Shown piece by piece: positions 38,413 to 50,013 of a DNA stretch of 64,000 bases; positions within the stretch are counted from its first letter, which is position 1; each line of letters begins with the position of its first letter. Where the stretch lies: the NCBI GenBank assembly GCA_947685225.1, contig CANTUV010000010.1, forward strand, positions 7,874,001 through 7,938,000. The letters run 5' to 3'. The notes beneath the pieces were generated by a model. The model did not search any database. It was not told the origin of the DNA and saw only the letters and a list, made by a program, of their open reading frames with translations. The position numbers and the translations under genes were made by a program. Source of the stretch: Garcia nutans. Lineage: Eukaryota > Streptophyta > Magnoliopsida > Malpighiales > Euphorbiaceae.

Positions 38413-40205
38413 AACTTATTATCTTCAATAATCAAATTGGATGGCTTAAATGATCGATGAACTCCACTTGCCGACTCTAGACTTACCTTTTCTTTTTTCT
38501 TTTCCCTCACAATAACTATATATATCTAACATCTACTCTCAGAATATCTAACATTAATTAATATATATTTTTAGATTTATTTTGAAAAATCATCTTGATT
38601 ATATGTTTAATTGATAAAGTATGTCTTTCAACTCATCCATAATTGATTCGAAAATAATTCTGATTAATTGAAATATATATATATATATATATATATAACA
38701 GCAACAATATTAACAATAATAGTCCTAATGTTTGATTTATTATACAAATTAAAAGGCTGAAGTTTATTTCCTTAGTTACGTATATATACAAATAGGTTAT
38801 ATATTAAAATCTTATTAACTATATGTTTGAGTATTATATTATATAAGAATATATTAATTCATTCTTATTGCAAAAGAAGTTGGATGACAATGAAATAAAC
38901 TAAATTAAATAAGATATGTTCCCATTGTTAATTTATTATAAGTGTAAAAATTAATAAATATATGGTATCATTTCAGTTAATATTAAAAAATTTACATCTC
39001 AATTGAAAATTCAGAAAAAGCTACAAAAGCCAAGAAAAAAAAAATATGCGTGCATGTAATGACAACGACACTAAAATGGACCCATTGCTCCGCGGATGTG
39101 TTGGAATTACATTCATTTTAATTTGTTAAATAACCATAAAATTTTATTTCTCCAATATTGTTGTTAAACTTCTTCAGTTAGCTAAGTTTGAAAGCAAGAA
39201 AGCTCAATAAATATTTAAAAAATGTAAATTATTGAGTATTGACTCGTATAATTTAAAAAAAAAAAAGAATCTCTTTTCACAGATCGAATATTATTCTTCT
39301 GTAGACTATAAATTAATAAATTAAGACTAATAATTGGAATTTATTTTATCATATGTTTCCATATACGGTAAAAACCTAACAACCGGCACCACCAAGATAA
39401 AAATAATTATATAATGTAGTTGCATGACCCAACTCATTCAATAATCTGTCGCAGCATATAATTAATTATATTTTCAAGGCTGCTAATGTATCCAAAAATC
39501 TTACCATTATTTAATGGGGGTGATTAATTATTAATATTTTAGTAATACGGAATTTATAATACTATATGAAATTTAAATTCAAATTCTTATCTTAATAATT
39601 TTTTAAAAAAAATTAATATATAGAAAAAGAATATAGATTATCATTATAACATGTGCAGTATTATACTCTTAATTAGAGATTAAATTTTAATATCACTAGT
39701 GAAAACTAATTGGCAGGTAAAATTAATTAATTTATCAATTATTGGGTAATTAAATAGGGCTGTATACATTATTTAATTATGAGAATAATATATATAAATA
39801 GCAAATAATTAAGGATAAATACAATTTATCATTTGTAATGTGGCGGGTTACCTATCAGAACGTCAAGGTTAACCTAATTATATGAAAATGGAAATAATTG
39901 GAAGAGAATTAATTCAAACTCTATATATAAATCCAATTAAGAAAGAGAAATGGAGAGGCGACCTTTGTTTACATTAATTCTGGATAATACATGACATTTC
40001 ATCTCTCTTTCTCTCTATATATTATAAGATCGATTATGAAATTTCATGACAATGCAATAGAAAAAGAAAAGGATATATATAGATTTATGAATACTTTTTA
40101 TACTATAATTGATCAATTTTATTATAGTAAAAATTATTTTATATAGTTAAAAAACTTAAAACAGACATCTATATGTGTCCCCCTAATAAAATAAATAAAA
40201 ATGCA
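38413..40205. other. AT-rich intergenic DNA, no gene seen
   Basis: It has a (TA)n tract at about 38671-38697. No other structure was recognised. Confidence 0.6.
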
Positions 40206-40656
40206 GTAACTAGGGTTTTTTTTTTTTATGCAAAGTCCATATATTTCCACCGGAGCAAAATCCAAAGATTTTCCCCAACCAACGTTGCAATTTTTGTTCA
40301 TTCCGTTGTAAAGAGACAAGAAATAAATCCCTGTCAGTGCTTGACGGTGGAGGCTCAATTTGGGATCCTCTCTTTCGGAGGGATGCTTGCTTGCCTCTTC
40401 AGAAGCTGGTAAAAAAATAGTGGCTTTCAGAGGGATGGTTGCTTGCCTCTTTAGAAGCAGGTAATAAAATAATGGTGATCGATGTATCACTTTGTAAGCC
40501 ACCGGAACATCGATCCATGAAATTCATGTTTGGAAAATAAAAAATAAAGAAAAAAAAAAGAAAAAACAAGGAAAATTGAAAAAATTGAATACCTAATAGA
40601 AAGAATAGAAAACAAAGTAAATTGAAGTAAAATTGAGAATTTGAATTAGTGGCCAT
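40206..40656 (-). other. Doubtful small-protein locus with hydrophobic N terminus
   Basis: An ATG at 40656 opens MATNSNSQFYFNLLCFLFFL, followed by a long hydrophobic stretch that could act as a signal or membrane segment. Further on, two adjacent stretches read LPASKEASNHPSES and LPASEEASKHPSERE, a repeated unit. They are now 52 bp apart and lie in different frames, separated by a run of seven T. The second frame continues KLSLHRQALTGIYFLSLYNG. An intron or a one-base change would be needed to give one protein. I do not recognise the family. It could be a secreted-peptide gene, a pseudogene or chance. Confidence 0.25.
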
Positions 40657-41301
40657 GATGAGAGAGGTAAAGGAGATAAGAGATAGAGGCGAAAAAAGAG
40701 TGAAAGATCCGATTTGAAATTGATATTTTCTTTTTTATTTTCACTTGCATATTGTGAAATTTAATTTATGCTTATAATAATTATAATAAAATATGAGGAG
40801 GCTTCAAGTTAATGTCCTTGATGCTAGTAAAACAAAAACCAATAGGGAGGAGGCTTTTGCAACCATTTTCAGTTGCAATTGTGACAACGCCCTTTCATTT
40901 TGTTAGTCCAATTTTACAATGGATACCATTTTGTTTTGACTCTCAAAAACAGATTTGGACATTTATTTTATAATGCTCACCTTAATCAAGATTTGCAATA
41001 ACTAATAAATGTTCTCTTAGATTCAAATTTCCAAACTACTTTTGCGTATTGAAATTACACTTGCTTGCTTAAATTATAAGGCCATTTTACTAAAATTGCA
41101 TACCTTCCATCCATAATACAATATTTTTTTTTTCCAGACACCTCTTTCCTTTTGACCGCTTTACGACACCAGCACCTTATCTTCAGTATCGGTGTTATAA
41201 AATTTACTGTGGAAGGAATTACAGTTGCAAAATCGGACACCTGAACAAAAGTGGCCACTAAATACAAAATGTTTCTTGTCCCAAAAATCCAACTTACTCA
41301 G

Positions 41302-44300
41302 CTATATTCTGAGATTTCTCTGCACCTTATCAAATATTGGATTTCTAACTAATTCTTTAGCAGAAGGCCGCTGAACTGGATTGGGATCTACCATGACCTG
41401 ATCAAATAACCAAATCATCGGATTACATGAAGTTGAAAGCTTTTTTTCTACACAATAATTAAAATGGCCGATGCTAGATAGTTCAATAAACCATCCTACT
41501 TTCATCCCATTAATGAAGTTTGAAAATGATTTCAATGATGCTTAAACAATTGCACTCTTTCAAAAAAAAAAAAAACAATTGCATCAAAAAATTGCAATTT
41601 CAGGTATGTAATTTGATGGTCGGATTAGTTCATTTATGAAGTGAGAACAAACTAAGCTAAAATAAGCAAGGATGATAAAAAAGCGATACCTTGAGTAAGT
41701 TCTGAAATTGCAATGAATGGCCAGGAAGGAGTGGCAATTTTCCTTCTCTAAGGTTGAAAAACTGAGATCCTGATTGAGGCAAAGGTGATCCTCTAATAAG
41801 CTCATAAATTGTAGCTCCTAAAGAAAATATATCAACTTTGTCAAGATGATTGAAATTCTCATTCAATATCTCTTGAGGCATGTAATGGGCATCGCCCTCC
41901 TCAACAGGCAAGCTCAGATCAAGGAGAGTCGCACATCCAAAGTCACCAAGCTTATAAACTCCATTCTTGACATAAATATTATCAGGTTTTACATCTAGAT
42001 GAGCAATTCCCCGTTCATGAACAAACTGCAATGCCTTTGCAATCTGTAAAAAGTTAGATATAAAAAAATATACAATTAAATAAACAGGAAATTTTATAGA
42101 GTTTAGTTTGAAGAATATCATAATTATGCTGATTTTTTTATCTCGTACAAAATAGTTCTATGTTGAACTAGAGTAAACTTGAATTTAAATAATGAACAAG
42201 AGTAAACATAACAAAGCTAGCAGAAAACTAATAGCAAAGATAATGAGAGATGAATCAAAAAAGTATCATAATGAGAGATCAATCAAAAAAGTATCATAAT
42301 GAGAGATCAATCAAAAAAGTATCATAATGAGAGATAAATAAAAAAAGGATCACTAATTTTTAATCATTACTTCCCTTTCTGCTCATGGTAGAGTGCTGTA
42401 CACCCAGTATTTAAGCACGTAGACTTGATTCCATTTATAACTGGTAAATTGTAAAACAAAATCCACAGTTCTTAATTCCACGTAAAATCAAATGAAAATG
42501 AATTTACAACTGCAAGCTGTCTAAAGCGCCTAAACTTTAAGAAGAAATAGAATGTCTTGCATGAGAATACAAGTAGTTGGGCCTTTTTCAAGCACTAGGT
42601 ATTACTAGATGGAAATACAACCGATCTAGGATCATCTTTTCATATCCATCATATTGGATGGAAAATAGAAGAAATAGGAAAAACAAAATCCCATCCATCA
42701 TAAAATCCCTTTTTTGTTTTGAGATAATTTTTAAAACAAATGGCCATGTTCTTACACGAGATAATTTTTAAAACAAATGGCCATGTTCTTACACAAGTTC
42801 TGCCAGCACATAAGAACTGAACAATCCATGATAAAACATTTAAATTTTATAACAATTCTATAAAAAATGTTCACCTGATGTAAGACTTCTAACACTTCCA
42901 CCTCTGTGAATGATTTGGAAGATTTATTGATGGATAAACTACAATCACAGAGTTCCATCTGGATGTAGAGTTGCTCATCTTCAAACCACGAAGAATAATA
43001 CCCAACAATATTTTCATGACATCCTAAGAATCAAGAACCATGAAATAAAACGGCTTAATGCCATATATATGGACTAGAATGAAAACTTATAGAAATAGTT
43101 ACATCCAAACCTAAAGCTGCCAAAGCTTGAACCTCCATTAAAGATTTCCTCCTGAGAAATGCCAACAAAATTGTCTGAGCTAGTTGATTGAATTGAACAA
43201 ATGATGGAAGTTTCTTGAAAAAGGATAAAGAAACTACCTCTCTGCATCTTGATGTAATTGTCTTGTGCTATGTTTGACTGCATACAAGCAGCCATCTATT
43301 CTCTTCAAAACCTTGAATACACGGCTAAAGTTTCCAGTGCCAATTTGCTAGAGAGAAGAAAAGTACAAGTTATGCAACAATTCAAATATAATGACTCCTT
43401 AGTTGAGAATTCTTGGATCTTGAAAGGTTACCTGAATCTCATGAAAATCAGTGTGATAGCGTGAAAGCCCATCCCCACCAACAATTGCAGAGAAAAAACC
43501 TATAGACTTGCAGTGTTGATTAATTAAAAGAAATCTCAAAAAACTTTTATGAGTGCAATAATTTTAACACTCCAAGAAGAAAGTAATATAATGGAGAGAA
43601 ATTATATAACTTTCAATAAGGACTTGCTTTTATAATTAAGCAAGATTTTACCTGCACATTTTGATCTTTGATTGCCAAATGGATCTACATCTGGTTCTGA
43701 AGCATCTACTACGTATGGGTTCTTAATGCAAGGAGGAGGAATAACACGACAGCGCAAAGCAACAGCGGAATGTGACACATAATTTGCGCATTTCCGGGTT
43801 TCAATAGTGGTTGTTTTCTCAAATTTCACTTCATCTGTACCAAAAGTATCTTTTGCAATCTCCAAACTTTGTTGCTGGTCAGCAAAGGTAGGGCCGAGAG
43901 GATTGGCTGAGATAACATCTGAGAGTTGTACAGATATTCAATATTAAACAAGGGGAGGAAATAATTAGTACCTGATAACAAATGTGACCAGAACTAAGCA
44001 GAGTTTGCCATAAGAAGACAAGAAACCAACGTGCTTCCAATTTTGCAAGCTAAATGGCATTGAAGCACTAATCGAGATAGGGATTAAAACTCAAGCTTAA
44101 GGGGCCATCTAATCTTACCCAGTCGGAGTTTTTTGGTTTTAACAGTGTTCAGCTTTTCTGGTGATTCAGGGCAAGACATGTTTTCCTGTGACAATCAAAG
44201 CATGGACAATAAGTTTGAAAGCACGCATAAAAGTGTGCAATATGATCAATCCTTCATAAGCATCACCTTGTTGTCAAAGCTGCTCAACAAATATTGATCC

Positions 44301-45692
44301 ACTGGTGTTATATAATCCGGAGTGCTGCATTCACAAAATAAAACAAAGAAAAAAAAAATTCATATCCAAAACAGCTACATCTTTTACTTACAGTGTCCTA
44401 GTATTATTAGCATAAAATGTCTACCCACAAGGACAAAGTGAGGTACTCAGTACTTTTTTTTTCTGGAAAAGCAAATTAATTAATTTCTAATTTCAAGCTT
44501 ATGCAGACATATAGAAGCTCTATAGCAATATTAGGAAGTAAAGTAATTATCTTTGATTACAAAAACTATCAGAAATAGCATCATAGAAAGTTGTAAAAGG
44601 TTGTAGGGTAATCCCACATTTATTAAAAATAAAAGAATTGAAAAACTTATAATAAGGAAGGGGATCCCTACAAATTGGCTTAAGTCAATTTGATTATAAG
44701 GTGAACCCAACTTATTATAAGCCCAATTAATAATAAATGAATTTGACTAATTGATGAATTAACTAATAGCTCCTAGGGCCCAGATTCTCAACATGGTATC
44801 AGAGCCTGTCGAGCTGGGATCCGAACCCAAAATATGAGGGTCGAGTTACTGTACCCTGACGGATCCGGATTGGGCCGTCGATACTTGTCAAGTGGCCGAA
44901 TTGCCACTTGAGGGGGGAGTGTAAAAGGTTGTAGGGTAATCCCACATTGATTAAAAATAAAAGAATTGAAAAGCTTATAATAAGGAGGGGGATCCCTACA
45001 AATTGGCTTAAGTCAATTTGATTATAAGGTGAACCCAACTTATTATAAGTCCAATTAATAATAAATGAATTTGACTAATTGATGAATTAACTAATGGCTC
45101 CTAGGGTCCAGATTCTCAACAAAAGTTCAGCAATTGGTTGCATTTAAATGGATGTAAAAATAATCACATCGTTGTAATTGTTTTCCAGGATTCGGGGTAA
45201 GGATTGATTGCCATTGCATAACAATAACATATAATAAATCATTGAAATTGAAATTCCAAAATCAAATTTCTATCCGGAAGACTTCATGCTCTAATGAACC
45301 TAAGCATTCAACAACCTCCATCAACCAATGCTACAAAATTTCTAAATATTTAAACATAGTACGAACACTCGTATCAAAAAGTGGAGAAACCACTGAAATT
45401 TAGACTAAACACAGACATGTAACTGAAACATGTATAAAATGAGAAAAGAGACTAACCAGAAAAAGTCCTGACTGAGAATGAAATCTTTCTCATCAACATC
45501 GACATCCCCAATGCTAGTTTCGGGTGAGGAATTGTGCTGTGGATCAGCGGATGCAGAATCCAGAAGGTTGTGGAAACGAGAAGAAGGATTGGGTAGTGAA
45601 TTGGAAGAAAAAGAAGATTGATGACACTGGAGAGGATTCAAAGAGACATGTCCAAGCTGAACCTGCAAGTGCGTTGCTAATGTTCCCTTCAT
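41302..45692 (-). CDS. WEE1: WEE1 cell-cycle checkpoint kinase
   Basis: Ten exons join in frame: 45692-45457, 44324-44267, 44185-44119, 43918-43652, 43499-43432, 43347-43238, 43151-43111, 43023-42875, 42043-41690 and 41397-41302. They encode 481 residues (Arabidopsis WEE1 has 500). The N terminus has the plant WEE1 block EKDFILSQDFF followed by CTPDYITP, and later AVALRCRVIPPPCIKNPYVV and DPFGNQRSKCA. The kinase domain starts near residue 228: glycine loop IGTGNFSRVF, lysine in LYAVKH (257), catalytic HLDVKPDN (347-354), DFG (366-368), then PVEEGDAHYMPQEIL. WEE1 phosphorylates the inhibitory tyrosine of CDKs. In plants it acts mainly in the DNA-damage and replication checkpoint, in the nucleus. 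An in-frame TAG upstream of the ATG fixes this start, which corresponds to an internal Met of the Arabidopsis protein. Intron 1 carries a complete TRIM. Confidence 0.95.
42242..42353. repeat. Four 28-bp tandem units in WEE1 intron 8
   Basis: AATGAGAGATGAATCAAAAA and its close variants start at 42242, 42270, 42298 and 42326. The middle copies are identical and the last is more diverged. Confidence 0.88.
42721..42794. repeat. Perfect 37-bp tandem duplication in WEE1 intron 8
   Basis: The unit begins GAGATAATTTTTAAAACAAA and ends GTTCTTACAC. It occurs at 42721-42757 and 42758-42794 without differences, so it is probably recent. Confidence 0.88.
44592..45121 (+). mobile_element. Complete TRIM retroelement in WEE1 intron 1
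   Basis: Two 202-bp LTRs (44592-44793 and 44920-45121) start TGTAAAAGGTTGTAGGG and end GATTCTCAACA. The primer site TGGTATCAGAGC follows the first LTR directly, and a purine run CTTGAGGGGGGAG precedes the second. AAAGT flanks both sides (44587-44591 and 45122-45126), a perfect target repeat. Six LTR differences were counted (about 97% identity). No coding capacity exists in the 126-bp interior. It is opposite in orientation to WEE1 and unrelated in LTR sequence to the TRIM at 10 kb. Confidence 0.95.
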
Positions 45693-46145
45693 TTCACTTC
45701 TCTCTTTCTATGCCTTCTCTTTAGGATTTTTCCCTCTCTCTCTCTCTCTGTCTCTCTCTCTTCTCTGTATATAAATTAGGCTTTTTCTATTTTCTGATTC
45801 TTTTGAGAATTCAAAAATTACGCGGGTTTTGGTACCAATCTTCTACAGCACGAATCGGAGAGATGAAGGACCACTGTGCACCCTACTTTGTCATCAATCC
45901 ATCGCCGTACATGATACCATCTGATTGTCAGTGTCAAATCGACAATCTGTTTGGTCAACTTATGTAGTAATTTGTGTTGCGTATTATGTAATATTTTCTC
46001 TTCGTTCTAAAGCCTATTTAGTGGCGGACACAAAAGGCACGCTTTTTATAATCTTCTTCTGTTTTGTGCTTATAATAATTTTTTAATAAAAAATAAAAAT
46101 AATATATTTGGGGCCTTGGTCCAATAAGCAGCCACATAAACTGAT
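45693..46145. promoter_or_regulatory. Bidirectional promoter region, WEE1 / unknown gene
   Basis: The start codons are 453 bp apart and point away from each other. A CT-rich stretch at about 45730-45765 lies in the WEE1 leader side. A CTT(N7)AAG sequence is at 46000-46012. CGCGGGTTTT at about 45821 is only loosely E2F-like. No clear TATA box pairs with either start. Confidence 0.65.
46000..46012. promoter_or_regulatory. CTT(N7)AAG, candidate SOG1 site
   Basis: CTTCGTTCTAAAG matches the palindromic CTT(N7)AAG motif reported for the plant DNA-damage regulator SOG1. WEE1 is a known target of the damage response. A single match of six fixed bases in 450 bp could be chance. Confidence 0.35.
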
Positions 46146-49100
46146 ATGGTTCGGGTTATAGGTGGCGTTAGCCTCGACCGGGTACAGTTCCAGCGATTTC
46201 CGAATGTGGCAGCGAGATGCTTTTCCGGTGAAACTCTTCCTTCTGAACCTAACTGCTCTTTCTATTCTCGTTCTTTTATGAATAAAATAATGCTACATGC
46301 TATTTTTTTTTGGTTTCTGAATTCTGTTCTTTTTTTTAGGGAAAGTCCGATTCTGATCAGAGTATTTCTGGTAAATTTTAGCTTTAGCACATGAATTTCC
46401 AAAGTTATGTTAGGTTTTGTTGATTAATTTTTGGTTTTGGTGATAACTATTCAGATGAAGAGCACTTAGATGGCGATTTGGGAGGCAGATGCGTTTCTTT
46501 GAATACGAATGCAGAGAAAAAGGTTTATGTACTTGCTGTTGAATTTTTGAGTTACCATTAGCTTTGTTTTTACTGGCAACTTTGGTATTGGTCTTTACTC
46601 TTACTCTGTATGTTTGCCCTTACTATAGCCAGGAATGCTACTTCAATCGCGACTGGAGATTCTTAGAGGTATCCAGTTAAACTTGGGTATTTTATTTCCA
46701 AATTCTTGAAGTTACATGTTGCATCAGAAATGCAGATGCTTTCTTTTTATTTACGTCTGAATTCAAATGGTTTAATTCTAGTTTAGTATCAGTGTCAGAA
46801 ATTATTTTAACAAGTATCTTCTAAGTCCTGTCTCAGGTGTGGATGATGTAAGATTTGGAAGGAAATCTCACAATTTAACAACCCAGGTATGTGAAAATAC
46901 AGTTCAGTTATAGTAAAAATATTGATAAATAATTTGTGATTATGTTGATGCAATCAGAATAAAACAGAGTTCTTTGCTGAAGATGAGGTTGAAATGCCTG
47001 GTTTCCCCAATGAGAGTGGTTTACTCTGTTCCCAAAGGAAGGAATCTAAATACCATGAAGATGAAGAAATCATCTCTGATGATGAGGTATAACTTACTTC
47101 GATTCTCACAATTAAATTGCCTTGCTTATTTTACCTCTTTTTTAAATGTAAAACATTAGTTTTTCTGATGTATGTTTGAACAGGATGATTTTGCACTTAC
47201 AAAGTTTCCTATTGCACCTAGTGCTATGAAGCTTCCTAAAGATAACAATCTCTGCAGATCTAGAAGTGAAAAACAAGATGATGCATGCACATGGTCCATG
47301 AAAAGTAAAGAAGCTGCGGCACTTATCAGTTTGAATGAGAAATCTTCATCTTCCTGTTCTTCCTTCTCCAAAGAAAACAAATCCTTTAAAGGTAGGTGAC
47401 TGCTGTTTGATACAAACCTTTGTTTTTTCGTTGTTTATATGTGATCCTGTCAGGTTTTTTTTTGATAAACATGGAGCACAAGATGACTTTATTATTTTAA
47501 CCTAGATGGAGCATCTATCTTATCCAAATAACATGCATATTTGTGTTGATACAAACCATGATCCTGGTAGACATAGATTGGCAAAAGATGGAACTGGGAG
47601 AAACAAAATTAACACAGGAACAAGGAATCCCAGATGGACCTCTATGAACTCACCTTGGTTTATCTTACTTGAAAACATTATAAATGACCATTATTATAAG
47701 AATATTGAGGCTGCTCGTCTTTCAACTTAACCTTGTGTAATATTCAGTTGCTAAAATAGATAATTACAAACTTGCTCATATGCTTGATTAAAGCTGTACG
47801 TAATTGGTGTAGATTAATTCCTTTGGTTGTATGAGTATAATGAATTTGATGCTGCTCTTTTGCTGGAGAATCAATTTTGGCAGTAACAGTGTTTAGTTTC
47901 TTCAACTATGATTACCTTATGGGGTGGCAGGTGTCAAGGGAAAAGTCAAACCAAAATTTTCTCTTCGTTTAAAGTCACATCAAGATGGATTCTATCATCA
48001 TTTTATTTCTGAGGATGAAAATGTTATACTGTCCAAGGCTCAAGCTGTGCCTGAACATTTGGAACCAGTTGAGGGTGGAGTTATAGGAAACACAAAATTT
48101 GAGTTTCTTGAAGATTTTCAGAGAGAAAATGAAAACCATTTAAAACGTATGCCATCTGAAGTAGAAGCTCTTGGGAGTGAGCTCATTGAGCATTCAATGG
48201 CTGAGCTTTTAGAAGGCCTTCAGGACAAGAATGTTCTGATAAGAAGAGGTCCTGAAATGGTTTGTTTTCTCTTCTTGTCAATTAGCAATAACCCTTCCCT
48301 CAAAGGTTTTATACACTGAGTTTGATTCAGTATTTGCTGCAGTCTAGAAGAACAAAAGGAAAAAAGGCACAGTTAACTGTGATGAACAGTATTTCACCAT
48401 TGGGAAATACAACCATTGACAGTGAAGAAGAATCTGAGGGGGTGATTACTGGCTCTTCAAGTGATGATGAGGTATTATTTGCCTCCAATTGCTTTCTATT
48501 ACTCGGCTTTAATTGCTTTCTAATTGTTTGTTCTTGTTTAAAATTATCTACTGCGTGTACACATTTTACTTCTCAGGCCAATTGTGAAAACCTAAAAAGA
48601 CTTGTGAACCAAGAGACGAAGGGGCAGACTATGGCAGATCGATTTCTGGAAGCTTTAGCTGCTACCTCTTTCAGTAATGAAGGAACCCTGTTCGATGCTG
48701 CTAAACTATCAGGGTAAGTAGTATATAAATAGATTTTCCTGTTATCAGGCTTAATTTTGGTAATTGTTAGAGTGAAGTCTAAACTAGAAATTCTTACTGA
48801 AATGTATCTTGTGTTCTACCAACCTCTGTAGCACTGGATTGTTTGGAAAGTTGCAGCAGTTCATGCAGAGTGAAAAGGAAAGAGATGCTGATTTTCTGAA
48901 AAAGATACAGATGAGAACTAGCCCTAATGGTAAAGTGTTTTAGTTATGTGTTACTTTTGTTCTTAAATCATCTCTTCAACCTGACTTGTTGTGTGAACAA
49001 GATTAATAGGCTTTGTTGCAATCTTGTTCTGCCTTTTTTAGTCTGCTACTCATAATTGCAACTTGTTTGATACAGATGAATCAAATTCTATTACTGTAAA

Positions 49101-50013
49101 GATTCTTTCAAGATACTTGGAAGCAAAGTTGACTGTTTGCCATTGCTCATTTCACAGAAATGTAGAGGTTGTGCTCAAAACCCACAACAAACTTAACATG
49201 GGTCATTTGTAAAACTTTACTACTATGGATTAGTACCATGTCATGCACTCAGAAATTGATAAAGCAACAAATAAGACTAGTATTAAATAACTATTGAAGT
49301 CATTACTGTTATTGTTTTAGTTTTAGTACGATACAGTTAAATTAGAAGTCACTAGAAAAGCTAGTTCTTGCTTACCCTAGTAAGTTAGAAAACGCTAGAA
49401 ACACCAGTTTTTTTTTTTTTTTTTTTTGTTACTAGCACAGGTAGTACTTCTAATTTATGCATACTATGATATATGTTCCTTGGTGGATTTTAAATTGGAC
49501 TCCTGCATTTGACCAAGTATTATACCTCTAGAAGCAGGCCCCTAATTAAGTGCATTTGCACATCTATGTTCCTTCTTTAACTTGCTAGTGTTCATGTCTG
49601 CAGGGCTCCCAAATATTGTTAGACATGGGAAGGAAAGAAACGGTTATATTTAGTCCAAGACTTTGCAGCAATGTTGACCTTGAAGTTGGAAATTTGATTT
49701 GTATTCATCCTCCATGGTATGCATACATGTGCCCACATATATTCTTCCAAATCTAATTAGAAGATAACTAATCAATCATGATAAATGTTTGAGGAAACTC
49801 TGCTGCGCTGTTGCAGAAGTACTTAAAATTGTATCTAGGCTGTTGAAAGTAGTATGTCCTCTACTGCTTTGTTTGTTTCCACTGTTCAACTAAAATGATT
49901 TATAGCATCTTCGTTGGTGAAGTTTGATGGTGAACTCTGTGGACAGGAAGGAGGTTCAAGTGATGGGCAATGGAAAGAGCATTATCTTATCTGCATATTT
50001 CTCCCATATTTAA
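46146..50013 (+). CDS. Conserved-looking nuclear-type protein of unknown function
   Basis: Thirteen exons keep frame at every junction: 46146-46227, 46455-46522, 46629-46668, 46837-46886, 46958-47086, 47184-47391, 47931-48259, 48343-48471, 48577-48713, 48832-48929, 49076-49167, 49604-49716 and 49947-50013. The product is 513 residues. I do not recognise the family. Residues near 80-130 are acidic (HEDEEIISDDEDDF), and a second acidic, serine-rich patch ends TGSSSDDE near 345. Between them lies a low-complexity charged region with SSSSCSSFSKENKSFKG. The C-terminal 90 residues look folded, with alternating hydrophobic strands (VKILSRYLEAKLTVC, QILLDMGRKETVIF, LEVGNLICIHPPWKEVQV, IILSAYF), and could be a small beta-barrel. 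There is no signal peptide or membrane span. The head-to-head pairing with WEE1 allows co-expression, but a shared function is only speculation. Confidence 0.82.

Noticed and set aside
47506..47730. Plus-strand frame of 74 residues in intron 6 of the unknown gene
   Set aside because: The flanking exons join in frame without it, and no acceptor/donor pair fits it.
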